This document shows, in pieces, positions 7,871 through 17,014 of a stretch of 64,000 nucleotides of DNA. Within the stretch, counting starts at the first letter, position 1. Each line of letters begins with the position of its first letter. The notes beneath the pieces are model-generated. The model had not been told where the DNA came from. It worked only from the letters and a program-made list of their open reading frames with translations, and searched no databases. The DNA is from Salinimicrobium sp. TH3 (GTDB lineage Bacteria; Bacteroidota; Bacteroidia; Flavobacteriales; Flavobacteriaceae), in contig NZ_JAPONB010000004.1 of the NCBI RefSeq assembly GCF_026676115.1, forward strand, positions 186,001 through 250,000, read 5' to 3'. The position numbers were made by a program, and so were the translations under genes.

Positions 7871-10510
7871 TTAAGTATCTTGTTTTAAAAGTGCGACAGG
7901 AAAATCTTTAAAAAGATCTTTAACTGCGATTTCTTCTGAAGAAAATTCCTCTCCCGAAAAGACATTTTTGAAGGTTCCTGTAAAGTTTTTGGGCAGAACA
8001 ATTTTCAGCTCTTGCTGTAGGTCCTGTACCTGAAGATCTTTTGTAAAAAGATCCACTACCATCACGGGAACTACAATTATTGCAGCATTTTCTTCATCCC
8101 TGCGGGCGAAGGCGAGAATTTTATCTGCCATCTCCCCTTTTACTTCCAGCTGTACATACTCCCCTTTTTCAAAAGTGCCGGGAATTTCCAACCGAAAATT
8201 AAGTGCGCGATGAATGCAAAACATTTTTATTTTTCCAGAGGTATAGTCCTGTTTCAAATTTTTAATCTCCTGTTGAAGATCTTCAGGAAGCACAGAATTC
8301 AATTCTGAAAGATATTTCTTGCGAAGTTCGTAATCTACAGGTCTTCTGTTATCGGGATCCACGTAGCTAAGGTCCCAAAGTTCGGTTCCCTGGTAAACAT
8401 CCGGAATTCCGGGGGCGGTGATTTTCAGCAGAGATTGAGAAAGAGATTTTAGAGCTCCATAGGCAGAAATCTTTTTTTGAAAACCTTCAAAAGAATCTTT
8501 AAACTGCGAAGAGTTCAGCAGAGCCTTCAGGAAATCGAAAACTTTATTCTCATAATCAATATTAGGATCGGCCCATGAAGAATGCTCTTTTGCTTCCCGC
8601 AGGACTTTTTGCAGATAGGCAGTAGATCTTTCCAAAAATTCCTCTCCTGGCTCTCCTGAGTGAGGCCAGGCACCTATGAGCATCTGGAATATGAAATACT
8701 CTTCATTGGCATCGGGAACAGCCGGATCTTTTCTCAAATCTTTAGCGATTTCCCGCCAGTCTTCCACCTTTTTAAACCACTCTCCGCCAATTTCGCTCAA
8801 CACATTAATTCTCATTCGGGCATCTTCTCCACGTTTGGTGTCGTGGGTAGCGGTGGCATTTATTGAAAGCGGAAAATCTTCCATCCTCAATTTCATACGT
8901 TCATGAAATCCTGCTACAGAAAGCCCAAAATTTTCGGGAGAATCCCCTACTTCATTGTGAGAGATCAATTCATTGAAAATATAAAAAGTGGTGTCTTCCA
9001 CTCCCTTTGCGGCCAAAGGACCTGTGAACTGCTGACATCTTTGAAGAAACTGCAGCATGTTATCACGATCTTTTTGAGCTTCTCCCAGGAAGACATCTTT
9101 AACCTTCTCCAACTCCTTTTCCAGCTCGGGCTTAGTACGTTGTGCAGTTTGAAAAGCAGATTCTATAATTTTTTTCTGCCGCTTTCGCAGCGGATATTCT
9201 TCGGGATAGATCCTATAGACAGGGAAAGCAGCCAAAAAGGCTCCCAAAGCCTTCCGGTTATTTTCTTCATCCTCCAAAAGATCGAGATTTAAAGCCATTT
9301 CCCAAAGGTTCTTATATTCACCTCCCATTCTCTCGGTAAGGATGAACAGCTTTTGCTCATAAACCAAATCATTATAATCTGAGTTTTTAGGGTAAAGCTT
9401 TTGATAGGCTTCTAAAAACTTCTCCTCCCCTGTAGGATCGGTAAGCAGTTGATTCACTGTAGCCAGAAATCCGTATCCGCTGGTACCTTCAACAGGCCAG
9501 TGTACAGGTAGCTTTTCATCCCACTCCAGGATCTTCTCGATAGTGATATAAAAATCGGGGCCCAGTTTTTCACGAAGCCATTCAAGATACTCCTTGGGAT
9601 CTAAGAGTCCGTCAATATGGTCTATTCGCAGGCCGTGGATAAGGTTCTCTTCACATAACTGCAGAATAAAACGGTGATAACTTTCAAAAACCTTTTTGTC
9701 TTCCATACGAAGACAAATGAGATCATTAATCGTAAAAAACCTGCGGTAATTGATGTTTTCTTCGGTCTCTTTCCAGTGAGCCGGCAGGAAATACTGTTCC
9801 TCCAGCATTTCCTTCAGGTTTTCTTCGGAAGCATTTATCTCTTTTATCCTGCTGTTGATCTTATTTCTAAATTCGGGATCTTTCTGATATTCCCGCAGAA
9901 AGTATTCTTTCAATTCCTGCCATTTTTCCCCTTTTACCGATAAGTTTCTGAACTTTTCTTCCCATTTCCCCCCAAGTTGGTCGCCAAGGATGGAAGCGTA
10001 GGAACGCGCTGCAGCTAAATATTCATGATCAAAATACTTAAAGAAAAATCCCTTTTTTGAAACCTTTAGCTGCAGCTCTTTATTCTTAATTACTTTAGCC
10101 AAAGGATTTCCCAGAAAAGGTGCCATCACCTTACCCGATTGTTCCCAGTCAATATCAAAGGATTTGTAATGAGTAGATTCGGGACCTAGCTCAAAAATAT
10201 CCTGTAGCCAAACATTATTTCCGTCAAAGGCCATATGGTTGGGAACAATGTCCTGCAGCCATGACATGTTTTTCTGCTTCAGTTTTGAACTAATCTTTCT
10301 AAACATGTCAAGCCTCCCAATCTCTTTATTTAATCGAAAGGGATCGATAATATCATAACCATGACTACTTCCCTGGCGGGCCTGGAAAAAGGGAGCCGAA
10401 TAAACGGTCGAAATTCCAAACTCTTCGAGGTAATCGAGAATTTCATTGAGATCATCGAAAGTATATTCCGGAGAAAGTTGAACGCGATATGTTGAAACGG
10501 GATTTTTCAT
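7871..10510 (-). CDS. treY: Maltooligosyltrehalose synthase (GH13)
   Basis: Isomerises the reducing-end alpha-1,4 bond of maltodextrin to alpha,alpha-1,1, giving maltooligosyltrehalose. The 879-residue product has the TreY N-terminus TYRVQLSPEYTFDDL, DIVPNHMAFDGNN, the nucleophile region GLRIDHIDGLLDP, EGTSGYGFLATVNQLL, KGVEDTTFYIFN, ATATHDTKRGEDARMRI and PGIPDVYQGTELW. Its start overlaps the stop of the GH57 gene by one base. With TreZ, 2.5 kb upstream on the same strand, it forms the TreY/TreZ route from glucan to trehalose. Catalytic regions look intact. Confidence 0.95.
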   Translation of the reverse strand: MKNPVSTYRVQLSPEYTFDDLNEILDYLEEFGISTVYSAPFFQARQGSSHGYDIIDPFRLNKEIGRLDMFRKISSKLKQKNMSWLQDIVPNHMAFDGNNVWLQDIFELGPESTHYKSFDIDWEQSGKVMAPFLGNPLAKVIKNKELQLKVSKKGFFFKYFDHEYLAAARSYASILGDQLGGKWEEKFRNLSVKGEKWQELKEYFLREYQKDPEFRNKINSRIKEINASEENLKEMLEEQYFLPAHWKETEENINYRRFFTINDLICLRMEDKKVFESYHRFILQLCEENLIHGLRIDHIDGLLDPKEYLEWLREKLGPDFYITIEKILEWDEKLPVHWPVEGTSGYGFLATVNQLLTDPTGEEKFLEAYQKLYPKNSDYNDLVYEQKLFILTERMGGEYKNLWEMALNLDLLEDEENNRKALGAFLAAFPVYRIYPEEYPLRKRQKKIIESAFQTAQRTKPELEKELEKVKDVFLGEAQKDRDNMLQFLQRCQQFTGPLAAKGVEDTTFYIFNELISHNEVGDSPENFGLSVAGFHERMKLRMEDFPLSINATATHDTKRGEDARMRINVLSEIGGEWFKKVEDWREIAKDLRKDPAVPDANEEYFIFQMLIGAWPHSGEPGEEFLERSTAYLQKVLREAKEHSSWADPNIDYENKVFDFLKALLNSSQFKDSFEGFQKKISAYGALKSLSQSLLKITAPGIPDVYQGTELWDLSYVDPDNRRPVDYELRKKYLSELNSVLPEDLQQEIKNLKQDYTSGKIKMFCIHRALNFRLEIPGTFEKGEYVQLEVKGEMADKILAFARRDEENAAIIVVPVMVVDLFTKDLQVQDLQQELKIVLPKNFTGTFKNVFSGEEFSSEEIAVKDLFKDFPVALLKQDT

Positions 10511-12933
10511 TACAGGGAGAGATTAACAGATTCCTCAAGTTCGTGGAAAGCATGCACCCACTTGGAAGCAGACTCATCTCCATCTTCACCGCGTTTCAAC
10601 ATATCCTGGTATTGCTTTTCTTTAATTCCAAAAGTAATATTTTGTGCTTCCCATTTTTCGGGCGACAAAGGTGTGGCTTCCAGTAATTTAAGAAATGTAT
10701 TTACCTTTTTAAGCAACTTAAAATCTGTTGGATTCTGCTCCAGCTCCAGCATTCTTTCGGTTAGTTGCCGGTCCGCAAGGAAATTAAGGGTCACCATATC
10801 AAGATTAGCCTGTATTGACACTGCCGACTTTATTTGGCTTTCCAGTTTTTTAAGGTTGCAATCTTTCTTTTTAAGCTCCTTAATGAGCCTGTTATTTACT
10901 GCCATTTCCACCGGGAGCTTGAGTCTCGAAGGTACGCGCATATTGATCTCCTGGAAAGTCTTAAGCAAAGGATAAGTATTATCATACAGTTGTTGCATGG
11001 CCCCCTCGGCCCCTGTAAGGTTATTTTCCATCACCTGCTTCATAATGAGGTGTTGCTCATCACGAAACAAGTGCCAAAAGGAGTAATTGTGATTTCCAAA
11101 GTGCGTATCCATAAGATTAAAGATCTCGTAGATGTTCCCTTTTTCGAAATAAAATGACATTTTATCGTGAAGTTCTTCGAGGGCTTCGGGACTAATATAC
11201 TGCCTCACCCCTCCAAAAATATGATGATCTCCCATATAAAGCACCGCATAGGAAATATCGAGGTCTTCCCAGGTAATATCACTGCGAAACTCGGTGCGGG
11301 CGATCATTAATTTTTGTTTTCCGGCTTCATAGTAATGGCTGGCTTTAATGGTAGCACTAAAGTTGTAAAGTGAAACTTCTTCAGGGAACTCCTCGAAAAT
11401 CGAAGAGACGGCGTAGTGAGCACCAATCCTTATCATATCGAGCTCCATTGGTTTTACATACAGCTCGTAGGCTTTATGTACCGTTCCATATTCCGGAATG
11501 TTGCTCGGGATCTTCTTAAGGGATTCCACAAAATCGGGTTCATAACTGTCGCCACTTATCTCTTCGGCCAGTTGCACAGCCCTTTGCGCATAAAAAATGT
11601 CTTGCATAGACTCAATCCCACTTACCTCGTCAAAGAACCAGCCGCAGCTAGTGTACATCAACATAGTATGGTACTGCATTTCAAGCAGCTTAAGTAACTT
11701 AACTTCGTCTTCTTTAGAAAGCCCTTCCCCAAAATTTTCGGTAAGGAATTTTTTTACGTTGCCGGCCTCCCGGTCCAGGATCACCTGGATATATTTATTT
11801 CTCACTCCCCAGGGATCTGAAGAAAAAGGCTGCATTTTCTTTTCGTAAAGAGTAATAAGCTTTTCCCGTACCTGGTCAAATGCGTCTCTAAGAGGTTTAC
11901 GCCACTCTTGATTCCAATCTTCATTCCCTCCTGTATTACAACCACAATCGCTGCGCCATCGCTCTACACCGTGGTAACAACTCCATGAGGTATTTTCAAT
12001 GATCTGGGCCTCGTATTCGGGCGGGAATTTTTCAAGGAATTCGCCATAAATGGTGAGATTTAGATCTTCATCTTCTTCCAGGGAGTGCAGGCAGTAAGAA
12101 AGTGCCATCTCTCCCAGTTTATGGTGATGACCATAACTCTCTCCATCTGTAGCTATGTGTACCAGCTCCATGTCATCATCTTCGTCAAACTGGCCTCTTA
12201 ACCTGTCGGCAAAAGCTTCTCCATTATTAAGAAGACCTTCAAAAGCAACGGCCTGTGAAGCGGGGCCATCATAAAAGAACAGGCTTATCTCGTTACCAGA
12301 AGGTAAATTACATCTATAGGCACGGCGGGTATTTACTTTAGCGTCACTGGCGTCTTCCCAGTCTTTAGCACCAATCTTTCTCACCTGTTTTGCCTGGTAT
12401 GGAGATAGGATGGTGAACTTGATCCCGTGCTTGGCAAGCATCTCCAACACATCGGTATTTACCGCTGTTTCACCAAGCCACATGCCTTCGGGCATACGGT
12501 TATAGCGGGATTTGAAATCCTCAATTCCCCAAATTACCTGCGTTTCCTGATCTCGTTTATTGGCCAGGGGCATAATAAGGTGATTATAAGCCTGTGCCAG
12601 CGCAGACCCGTGTCCGGAAAAAGCTTCCTGGCTCTGCTTGTCGGCCTCCAGTATCGCCTCATAAGTTTGTGGCGTTTCACTCTGCATCCATGCCAGTAAG
12701 GTGGGACCTATATTAAAACTCATCCAGGCATAATTATTCATGATAGCCTGGATCTTCCCCTCCTCATCAAGAATACGGGAAGCCGAATTTCTTACGTAAC
12801 ATTCTGCATTTATCCTGTGATTCCAGTCGTGATACGGGTATGCCGATTCCTGTATCTCAACCTTGTTCAACCAAGGGTTTTCCCTTGGCGGTTGATAAAA
12901 ATGTCCGTGCACACATACATATTTCTTACTCAT
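10510..12933 (-). CDS. GH57 family glycoside hydrolase with DUF3536
   Basis: An 807-residue protein beginning with the GH57 strand HGHFYQPPRENPW (about 9-21), followed by AMSFNIGPTLLAWMQ-like and MPEGMWLGETAVNTDVLE, where a Glu is in the usual nucleophile neighbourhood, and DGESYGHHHKLGEMALSYC. The C-terminal half corresponds to the DUF3536 region found fused to this GH57 subgroup. GH57 members act on alpha-glucans (amylase, branching or amylopullulanase activities), but the DUF3536 subgroup has no activity I can name with confidence. It sits between treZ and treY, where other organisms often have the debranching enzyme TreX. One dispersed palindrome lies inside it (11149-11165). Confidence 0.88.
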   Translation of the reverse strand: MSKKYVCVHGHFYQPPRENPWLNKVEIQESAYPYHDWNHRINAECYVRNSASRILDEEGKIQAIMNNYAWMSFNIGPTLLAWMQSETPQTYEAILEADKQSQEAFSGHGSALAQAYNHLIMPLANKRDQETQVIWGIEDFKSRYNRMPEGMWLGETAVNTDVLEMLAKHGIKFTILSPYQAKQVRKIGAKDWEDASDAKVNTRRAYRCNLPSGNEISLFFYDGPASQAVAFEGLLNNGEAFADRLRGQFDEDDDMELVHIATDGESYGHHHKLGEMALSYCLHSLEEDEDLNLTIYGEFLEKFPPEYEAQIIENTSWSCYHGVERWRSDCGCNTGGNEDWNQEWRKPLRDAFDQVREKLITLYEKKMQPFSSDPWGVRNKYIQVILDREAGNVKKFLTENFGEGLSKEDEVKLLKLLEMQYHTMLMYTSCGWFFDEVSGIESMQDIFYAQRAVQLAEEISGDSYEPDFVESLKKIPSNIPEYGTVHKAYELYVKPMELDMIRIGAHYAVSSIFEEFPEEVSLYNFSATIKASHYYEAGKQKLMIARTEFRSDITWEDLDISYAVLYMGDHHIFGGVRQYISPEALEELHDKMSFYFEKGNIYEIFNLMDTHFGNHNYSFWHLFRDEQHLIMKQVMENNLTGAEGAMQQLYDNTYPLLKTFQEINMRVPSRLKLPVEMAVNNRLIKELKKKDCNLKKLESQIKSAVSIQANLDMVTLNFLADRQLTERMLELEQNPTDFKLLKKVNTFLKLLEATPLSPEKWEAQNITFGIKEKQYQDMLKRGEDGDESASKWVHAFHELEESVNLSL
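11149..11165. repeat. Dispersed palindrome, copy 2 (inside GH57 gene)
   Basis: ATAAAATGACATTTTAT, perfect eight-base arms around a central A. On the coding strand it encodes the peptide KMSF (in DKMSFYFEKG). Confidence 0.55.
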
Positions 12934-12978
12934 AATGTTGTAATTAGTTAATGAACTACCTCTTCTGGAATTTAGGTT

Positions 12979-12997
12979 CCAAAAAAGGCATTTTTGG
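12979..12997. repeat. Dispersed palindrome, copy 3 (treZ-GH57 gap)
   Basis: CCAAAAAAGGCATTTTTGG, one mismatch from the 19-base consensus. It is in the 76-base gap directly downstream of the treZ stop and before the GH57 start. Confidence 0.6.
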
Positions 12998-13009
12998 GAG
13001 GAAATATTT

Positions 13010-14830
13010 TTAAGATCTGTAGATCAAAACCGCTTCCGCAGGAACGTTGATTTTTCCTGAATTTAAAACGTCTTCAATTTTCCAGTCGCCTCCCCATTTT
13101 TTATCTGCAGAAGATATTAGAACCTGCAGTTTTTCTTTTTCTGAAATTTCTTCTGAATAAGCTGAACTTCCGAAGTTGTAGATACCGGTTAAAGCTGAAT
13201 TTCCATCCCGGGCCGAAACTTTCAGGATCCTCTTTTCTTCATCAGCTTCGGTATTAATACTTTGGCTTTTAAAAAGGTTAAAAGCGCCATCCTTTTTCAG
13301 TTTTATCAACTCTTTATAAAAGGCAAAGGTGTTTTTTTTCTGCGCTTCTTCTCTAAAATGCCAGTCAAGCCTGGAATTTTCAAAAGTTGTTTCAGCCTGC
13401 GGGTCGGGGAATTCTCCTTCAGCATGAGAATGGAAGAAATATTCAAATTCTTTTTTTCGCCCCTCCTGTACAGCTTTTACCAGGTCGGTATCCCCATGAC
13501 TAACAAAATACTGAAACCTGTTCTTTTCGCCAAACTCCTCACCCATAAAAAGCATAGGCACATAAGGGGACGAAATTATAGTTGCAGCAGCAAGTTTTTG
13601 TTTTTCAAAACTCACTAGTTCGGCCAGCCGCTCTCCCAGCAACCGGTTCCCCACCTGGTCATGATTCTGTATACATATTACGAAATTGGAAGGATCTAAC
13701 CCTTTGGGGCTGTTGCCAACGCTTCGTTTTCTGAAATTGGAATATTTACCGTCATAGACAAAAGCCTGTTTAAAAGCTTTTCCCAAATATTCCATTTTTC
13801 CGAAATCGGCATAATAACCGGCTTTTTCGCCGGTAAGAACAGTATGTAGGGAATGGTGGAAATCATCCACCCACTGGCCTTCCAATCCAAAACCACCTTC
13901 GGTATATTCTTTTACTAATTTTGTGTCATTAAGATCACTTTCGGCAATGAGATTGTATCTTCTCCCGGTCTTTGCCTCCAGCTCATCTGTCTTTTCACTC
14001 AGCTCTTTGAGAAAGTGTCTTGCGCCACGGTCTATGATCTCATGAACAGCATCCAGGCGAAGGCCGTCAAAATGAAAATCTTCCAGCCACATTAAAGCAT
14101 TCTGGATAAAATGATGCCTCACGGGATCTGAATATTCATCGTCAAAATTAAGGGCGCTTCCCCACGGAGTGTGATATTTATCTGTGAAATAAGGACCGTA
14201 CTGCGAAATGTAATTTCCTTCGGGTCCAAGATGATTGTAAACCACATCGAGCAGGATGCTGAAGCCCCGGTTATGACAGGCATCAATCAATTTTTTGAGG
14301 CCGTTAACTCCGCCATAACTTTCCTCGGCTGCAAAAGGATAAACCCCGTCATAACCCCAGTTACGCTCTCCCGGAAATTGTGCAATTGGCATCAACTCCA
14401 AGGTATTGATTCCCAATTCTTTAAGATGGTCAAGTTTTTCGATAATGGACTCAAAAGTTCCGGCAGGAGTGAATGTTCCCACATGGATCTCGTAAATGAT
14501 CATGTCGTCGATCTCCCTGCCTTTCCAGGAGTTGTCCTGCCAGGAATGACCTGAATGATCTATGACCTTAGACCAGGAATGTACACCCTGTGGCTGGGAA
14601 AGAGAGGCGGGATCGGGAAATTCATCTTTTTTATTCAGCCTGAACTTATACAGCGTTCCCGGCCTAATATTGTTGATGGTTTTACTCCAGTAACCTTGAT
14701 CATCTTTGGTAAGAGCCACCGGCTCCGGAATATTTTTTATGACTACTTCAATGGATTCGGCAAAAGGTGCCCATACGCAAAACTCAACCTCTTCATGTCC
14801 TATATATACTGCACCAACTTTCTTAACCAT
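13010..14830 (-). CDS. treZ: Malto-oligosyltrehalose trehalohydrolase (GH13)
   Basis: Cleaves trehalose from the end of maltooligosyltrehalose made by TreY. The product has an N-terminal E-set domain (VWAPFAESIEVVI) and a GH13 barrel with YEIHVGTFTPAGTF, GYDGVYPFA, nucleophile region GLRLDAVHEIIDRG, acid region LIAESDLND, QNHDQVGNRLLG and FMGEEFGEKNRFQYF, the last being typical of TreZ. I chose the ATG at 14830 (MVKKVGAVYIG, 606 residues): an in-frame ATG at 14857 adds nine residues, but a TAGCTTTG -7-like element at 14872-14865 would put transcription start close to it. First gene of the - strand operon. Confidence 0.93.
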   Translation of the reverse strand: MVKKVGAVYIGHEEVEFCVWAPFAESIEVVIKNIPEPVALTKDDQGYWSKTINNIRPGTLYKFRLNKKDEFPDPASLSQPQGVHSWSKVIDHSGHSWQDNSWKGREIDDMIIYEIHVGTFTPAGTFESIIEKLDHLKELGINTLELMPIAQFPGERNWGYDGVYPFAAEESYGGVNGLKKLIDACHNRGFSILLDVVYNHLGPEGNYISQYGPYFTDKYHTPWGSALNFDDEYSDPVRHHFIQNALMWLEDFHFDGLRLDAVHEIIDRGARHFLKELSEKTDELEAKTGRRYNLIAESDLNDTKLVKEYTEGGFGLEGQWVDDFHHSLHTVLTGEKAGYYADFGKMEYLGKAFKQAFVYDGKYSNFRKRSVGNSPKGLDPSNFVICIQNHDQVGNRLLGERLAELVSFEKQKLAAATIISSPYVPMLFMGEEFGEKNRFQYFVSHGDTDLVKAVQEGRKKEFEYFFHSHAEGEFPDPQAETTFENSRLDWHFREEAQKKNTFAFYKELIKLKKDGAFNLFKSQSINTEADEEKRILKVSARDGNSALTGIYNFGSSAYSEEISEKEKLQVLISSADKKWGGDWKIEDVLNSGKINVPAEAVLIYRS

Positions 14831-14864
14831 AGATATCTTTTCTTCCTGAATTTTCAATCACATT

Positions 14865-14872
14865 CAAAGCTA
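14865..14872 (-). promoter_or_regulatory. Putative -7 element (TAGCTTTG) of treZ operon
   Basis: A perfect match on the - strand to the Bacteroidota -7 consensus TAnnTTTG, 35 bases before the treZ ATG at 14830. No clear -33 TTTG is seen at the expected spacing. It lies in the 194-base divergent gap between treZ and glgE (14831-15024), which must hold the control region for both arms of the island. Confidence 0.4.
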
Positions 14873-15024
14873 AGAAGGATAAAACGGAAGATTTAATGTT
14901 TAATACTTTTTTAACTAAGGGTGTGCTTTTACTTGCCTAAATTTAAGTGTTTTAGAATACACAAAGACTTGAAATCACTGGTATTTCGGGAAATAATCAA
15001 CCTTTTATCCTTTAAATAAAACAT

Positions 15025-17004
15025 ATGAAAATAGATGGTCATAAGCGAGTTAGTATAAGAAATGTGAAACCCCAAATTGACTGTGGAAAGTACCCGATAA
15101 AAAGAGTAATAGACGAAGAAATAAAAGTAGAAGCCGATATATTTGGTGACGGCCATGATAAGGTGGACGCTGTGCTCCATTACCGGGAGAAAAAGAAAGG
15201 CAAAGGTCGCGAAAAGAAATGGCAGGAACAGCCTATGAGCTTTATAGGTAATGACCGGTGGACCACTACTTTCAAGCTTGGTGAAACAGGAGATTATGAA
15301 TACACCATTGAATCATGGGTAGATCACTACACAACCTGGCAGGACGGCCTTGAGAAAAAAGCTGCCGCAAACCAAAATCTTAAAACTGAACTTCTTATTG
15401 GAGCCGAACTTATGGAAGAAGCGCTTTCCCGCGCCTCTGCTCCCAATAAAAAGAAACTCAAAGAATGGATTGAGCTTTTACGGGACGAAGAGCATGAACA
15501 AAGAGCAGTTTCTGAAGCTTTGAGCGACGGTGCCTCCAAAGCGATGTATGAATCCCGTGATCGCAATAAAGCTTTCTCATACGATAAGACTCTTGAGGTA
15601 AGAGTGGAAAGAAAAAAGGCGCTTTTTAGTGCCTGGTATGAATTTTTTCCGAGATCTGCATCCCCCGAGAAAGGCCGTCATGGAACATTTAAAGACTGTG
15701 AAAATGTGCTGCCCGAGGTGGCAAAAATGGGGTTTGACACCATCTATTTCCCTCCTATTCATCCTATAGGGCGCAGCCACCGTAAAGGTCTCAACAATGC
15801 TACCGAAGCCGAGGAAGGAGATCCCGGATCACCATGGGCAATAGGAGCCAAAGAAGGAGGACATAAAGCAATTCATCCCGAACTTGGAACTATGGAGGAT
15901 TTCAAACGTCTCGTGAAAAAAGCCAAGGATATGGATATTGAAATAGCCCTTGATTTCGCTATTCAATGTTCCCCAGATCACCCTTATGTTAAGGAGCACC
16001 CGCAATGGTTCAAATGGCGACCAGATGGCACCGTGCAATATGCCGAAAACCCGCCCAAGAAATACCAGGATGTGCTACCCGTCAATTTTGAAACCGAAGA
16101 CTGGGAAAATCTTTGGGATGAACTTAAGAGCATCGTTGAATTTTGGATTGACAAAGGTGTAAATGTCTTTAGAGTAGATAATCCTCACACCAAGACTTTT
16201 CCATTCTGGGAATGGTGTATTAAGGAGATCAACAAAAAACACGAAGGCATTATTTTCCTTGCGGAAGCTTTCACCCGCCCAAGGGTAATGGAAGAGCTGG
16301 CGAAGATTGGCTTTAATCAATCCTACACCTATTTTACCTGGAGGAACACCAAAGAAGAATTTCAGGAATATCTAACAGAATTAACTAAAACTGAAGTAAG
16401 GGAGTACTACAGACCTAACTTTTGGCCGAATACACCCGATATCCTTCCAATATCACTTGAACACAGGGAAGAACCTTCTTTTATTATAAGGCTTATCCTG
16501 GCTGCAACCATGTCCTCAAATTACGGATTGTATGGACCCGTGTTTGAATTCGGCTTAAACGAGCCTTATCCAGGCAAAGAGGAGTATGTTCACTCAGAAA
16601 AATACCAGATCTATCACTGGGACTGGCACCGCAACACGCGCACCAAAGAAATGATAAGCATTCTCAACAGGATAAGGAAGGAAAATGAGGCGTTGCAAAC
16701 CACCTGGAATATAGAATTTTGTGATACAGATAATGACCAAATTATATGTTATTCCAAAGTAGACCAGGAGGAAAAAAATAAACTAATTATCGTTGTGAAC
16801 CTTGATCCCCACAATACTCAGGCAGGTTGGGTCCAGGTGCCGCTGGAACGTCTTAAAATTGAAAACCATGACTCCTACTCTGTAAGAGATCTTCTTACGG
16901 GAGCGAGTTATATATGGCAGGACGAGTGGAATTTTGTTGAATTACATCCACGGGCAATTCCCGCACACATATTAAAAGTTGAAACTAAAAAACCAATACA
17001 ATAA
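15025..17004 (+). CDS. glgE: Alpha-1,4-glucan:maltose-1-phosphate maltosyltransferase
   Basis: Adds maltosyl units from maltose-1-phosphate to an alpha-glucan. The 659-residue product has an N-terminal domain (about 1-190) including a helical insert, then the GlgE signature KALFSAWYEFFPRSASPE, FDTIYFPPIHPIG, nucleophile region VNVFRVDNPHTKTFPFWEW and acid region IIFLAEAFTRPRVM. These separate it from amylases. It is 10 bases before the treS-maltokinase start (17015), whose product makes its substrate from trehalose, so the two form a complete GlgE pathway with glgB downstream. Confidence 0.95.
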   Translation: MKIDGHKRVSIRNVKPQIDCGKYPIKRVIDEEIKVEADIFGDGHDKVDAVLHYREKKKGKGREKKWQEQPMSFIGNDRWTTTFKLGETGDYEYTIESWVDHYTTWQDGLEKKAAANQNLKTELLIGAELMEEALSRASAPNKKKLKEWIELLRDEEHEQRAVSEALSDGASKAMYESRDRNKAFSYDKTLEVRVERKKALFSAWYEFFPRSASPEKGRHGTFKDCENVLPEVAKMGFDTIYFPPIHPIGRSHRKGLNNATEAEEGDPGSPWAIGAKEGGHKAIHPELGTMEDFKRLVKKAKDMDIEIALDFAIQCSPDHPYVKEHPQWFKWRPDGTVQYAENPPKKYQDVLPVNFETEDWENLWDELKSIVEFWIDKGVNVFRVDNPHTKTFPFWEWCIKEINKKHEGIIFLAEAFTRPRVMEELAKIGFNQSYTYFTWRNTKEEFQEYLTELTKTEVREYYRPNFWPNTPDILPISLEHREEPSFIIRLILAATMSSNYGLYGPVFEFGLNEPYPGKEEYVHSEKYQIYHWDWHRNTRTKEMISILNRIRKENEALQTTWNIEFCDTDNDQIICYSKVDQEEKNKLIIVVNLDPHNTQAGWVQVPLERLKIENHDSYSVRDLLTGASYIWQDEWNFVELHPRAIPAHILKVETKKPIQ

Positions 17005-17014
17005 AGACAAAAAA

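Noticed and set aside
7961-7974. GACATTTTTGAAGG in treY as a palindrome copy
   Set aside because: Only half of the palindrome is present; similar half-sites occur by chance elsewhere (for example near 50111 and 59081).
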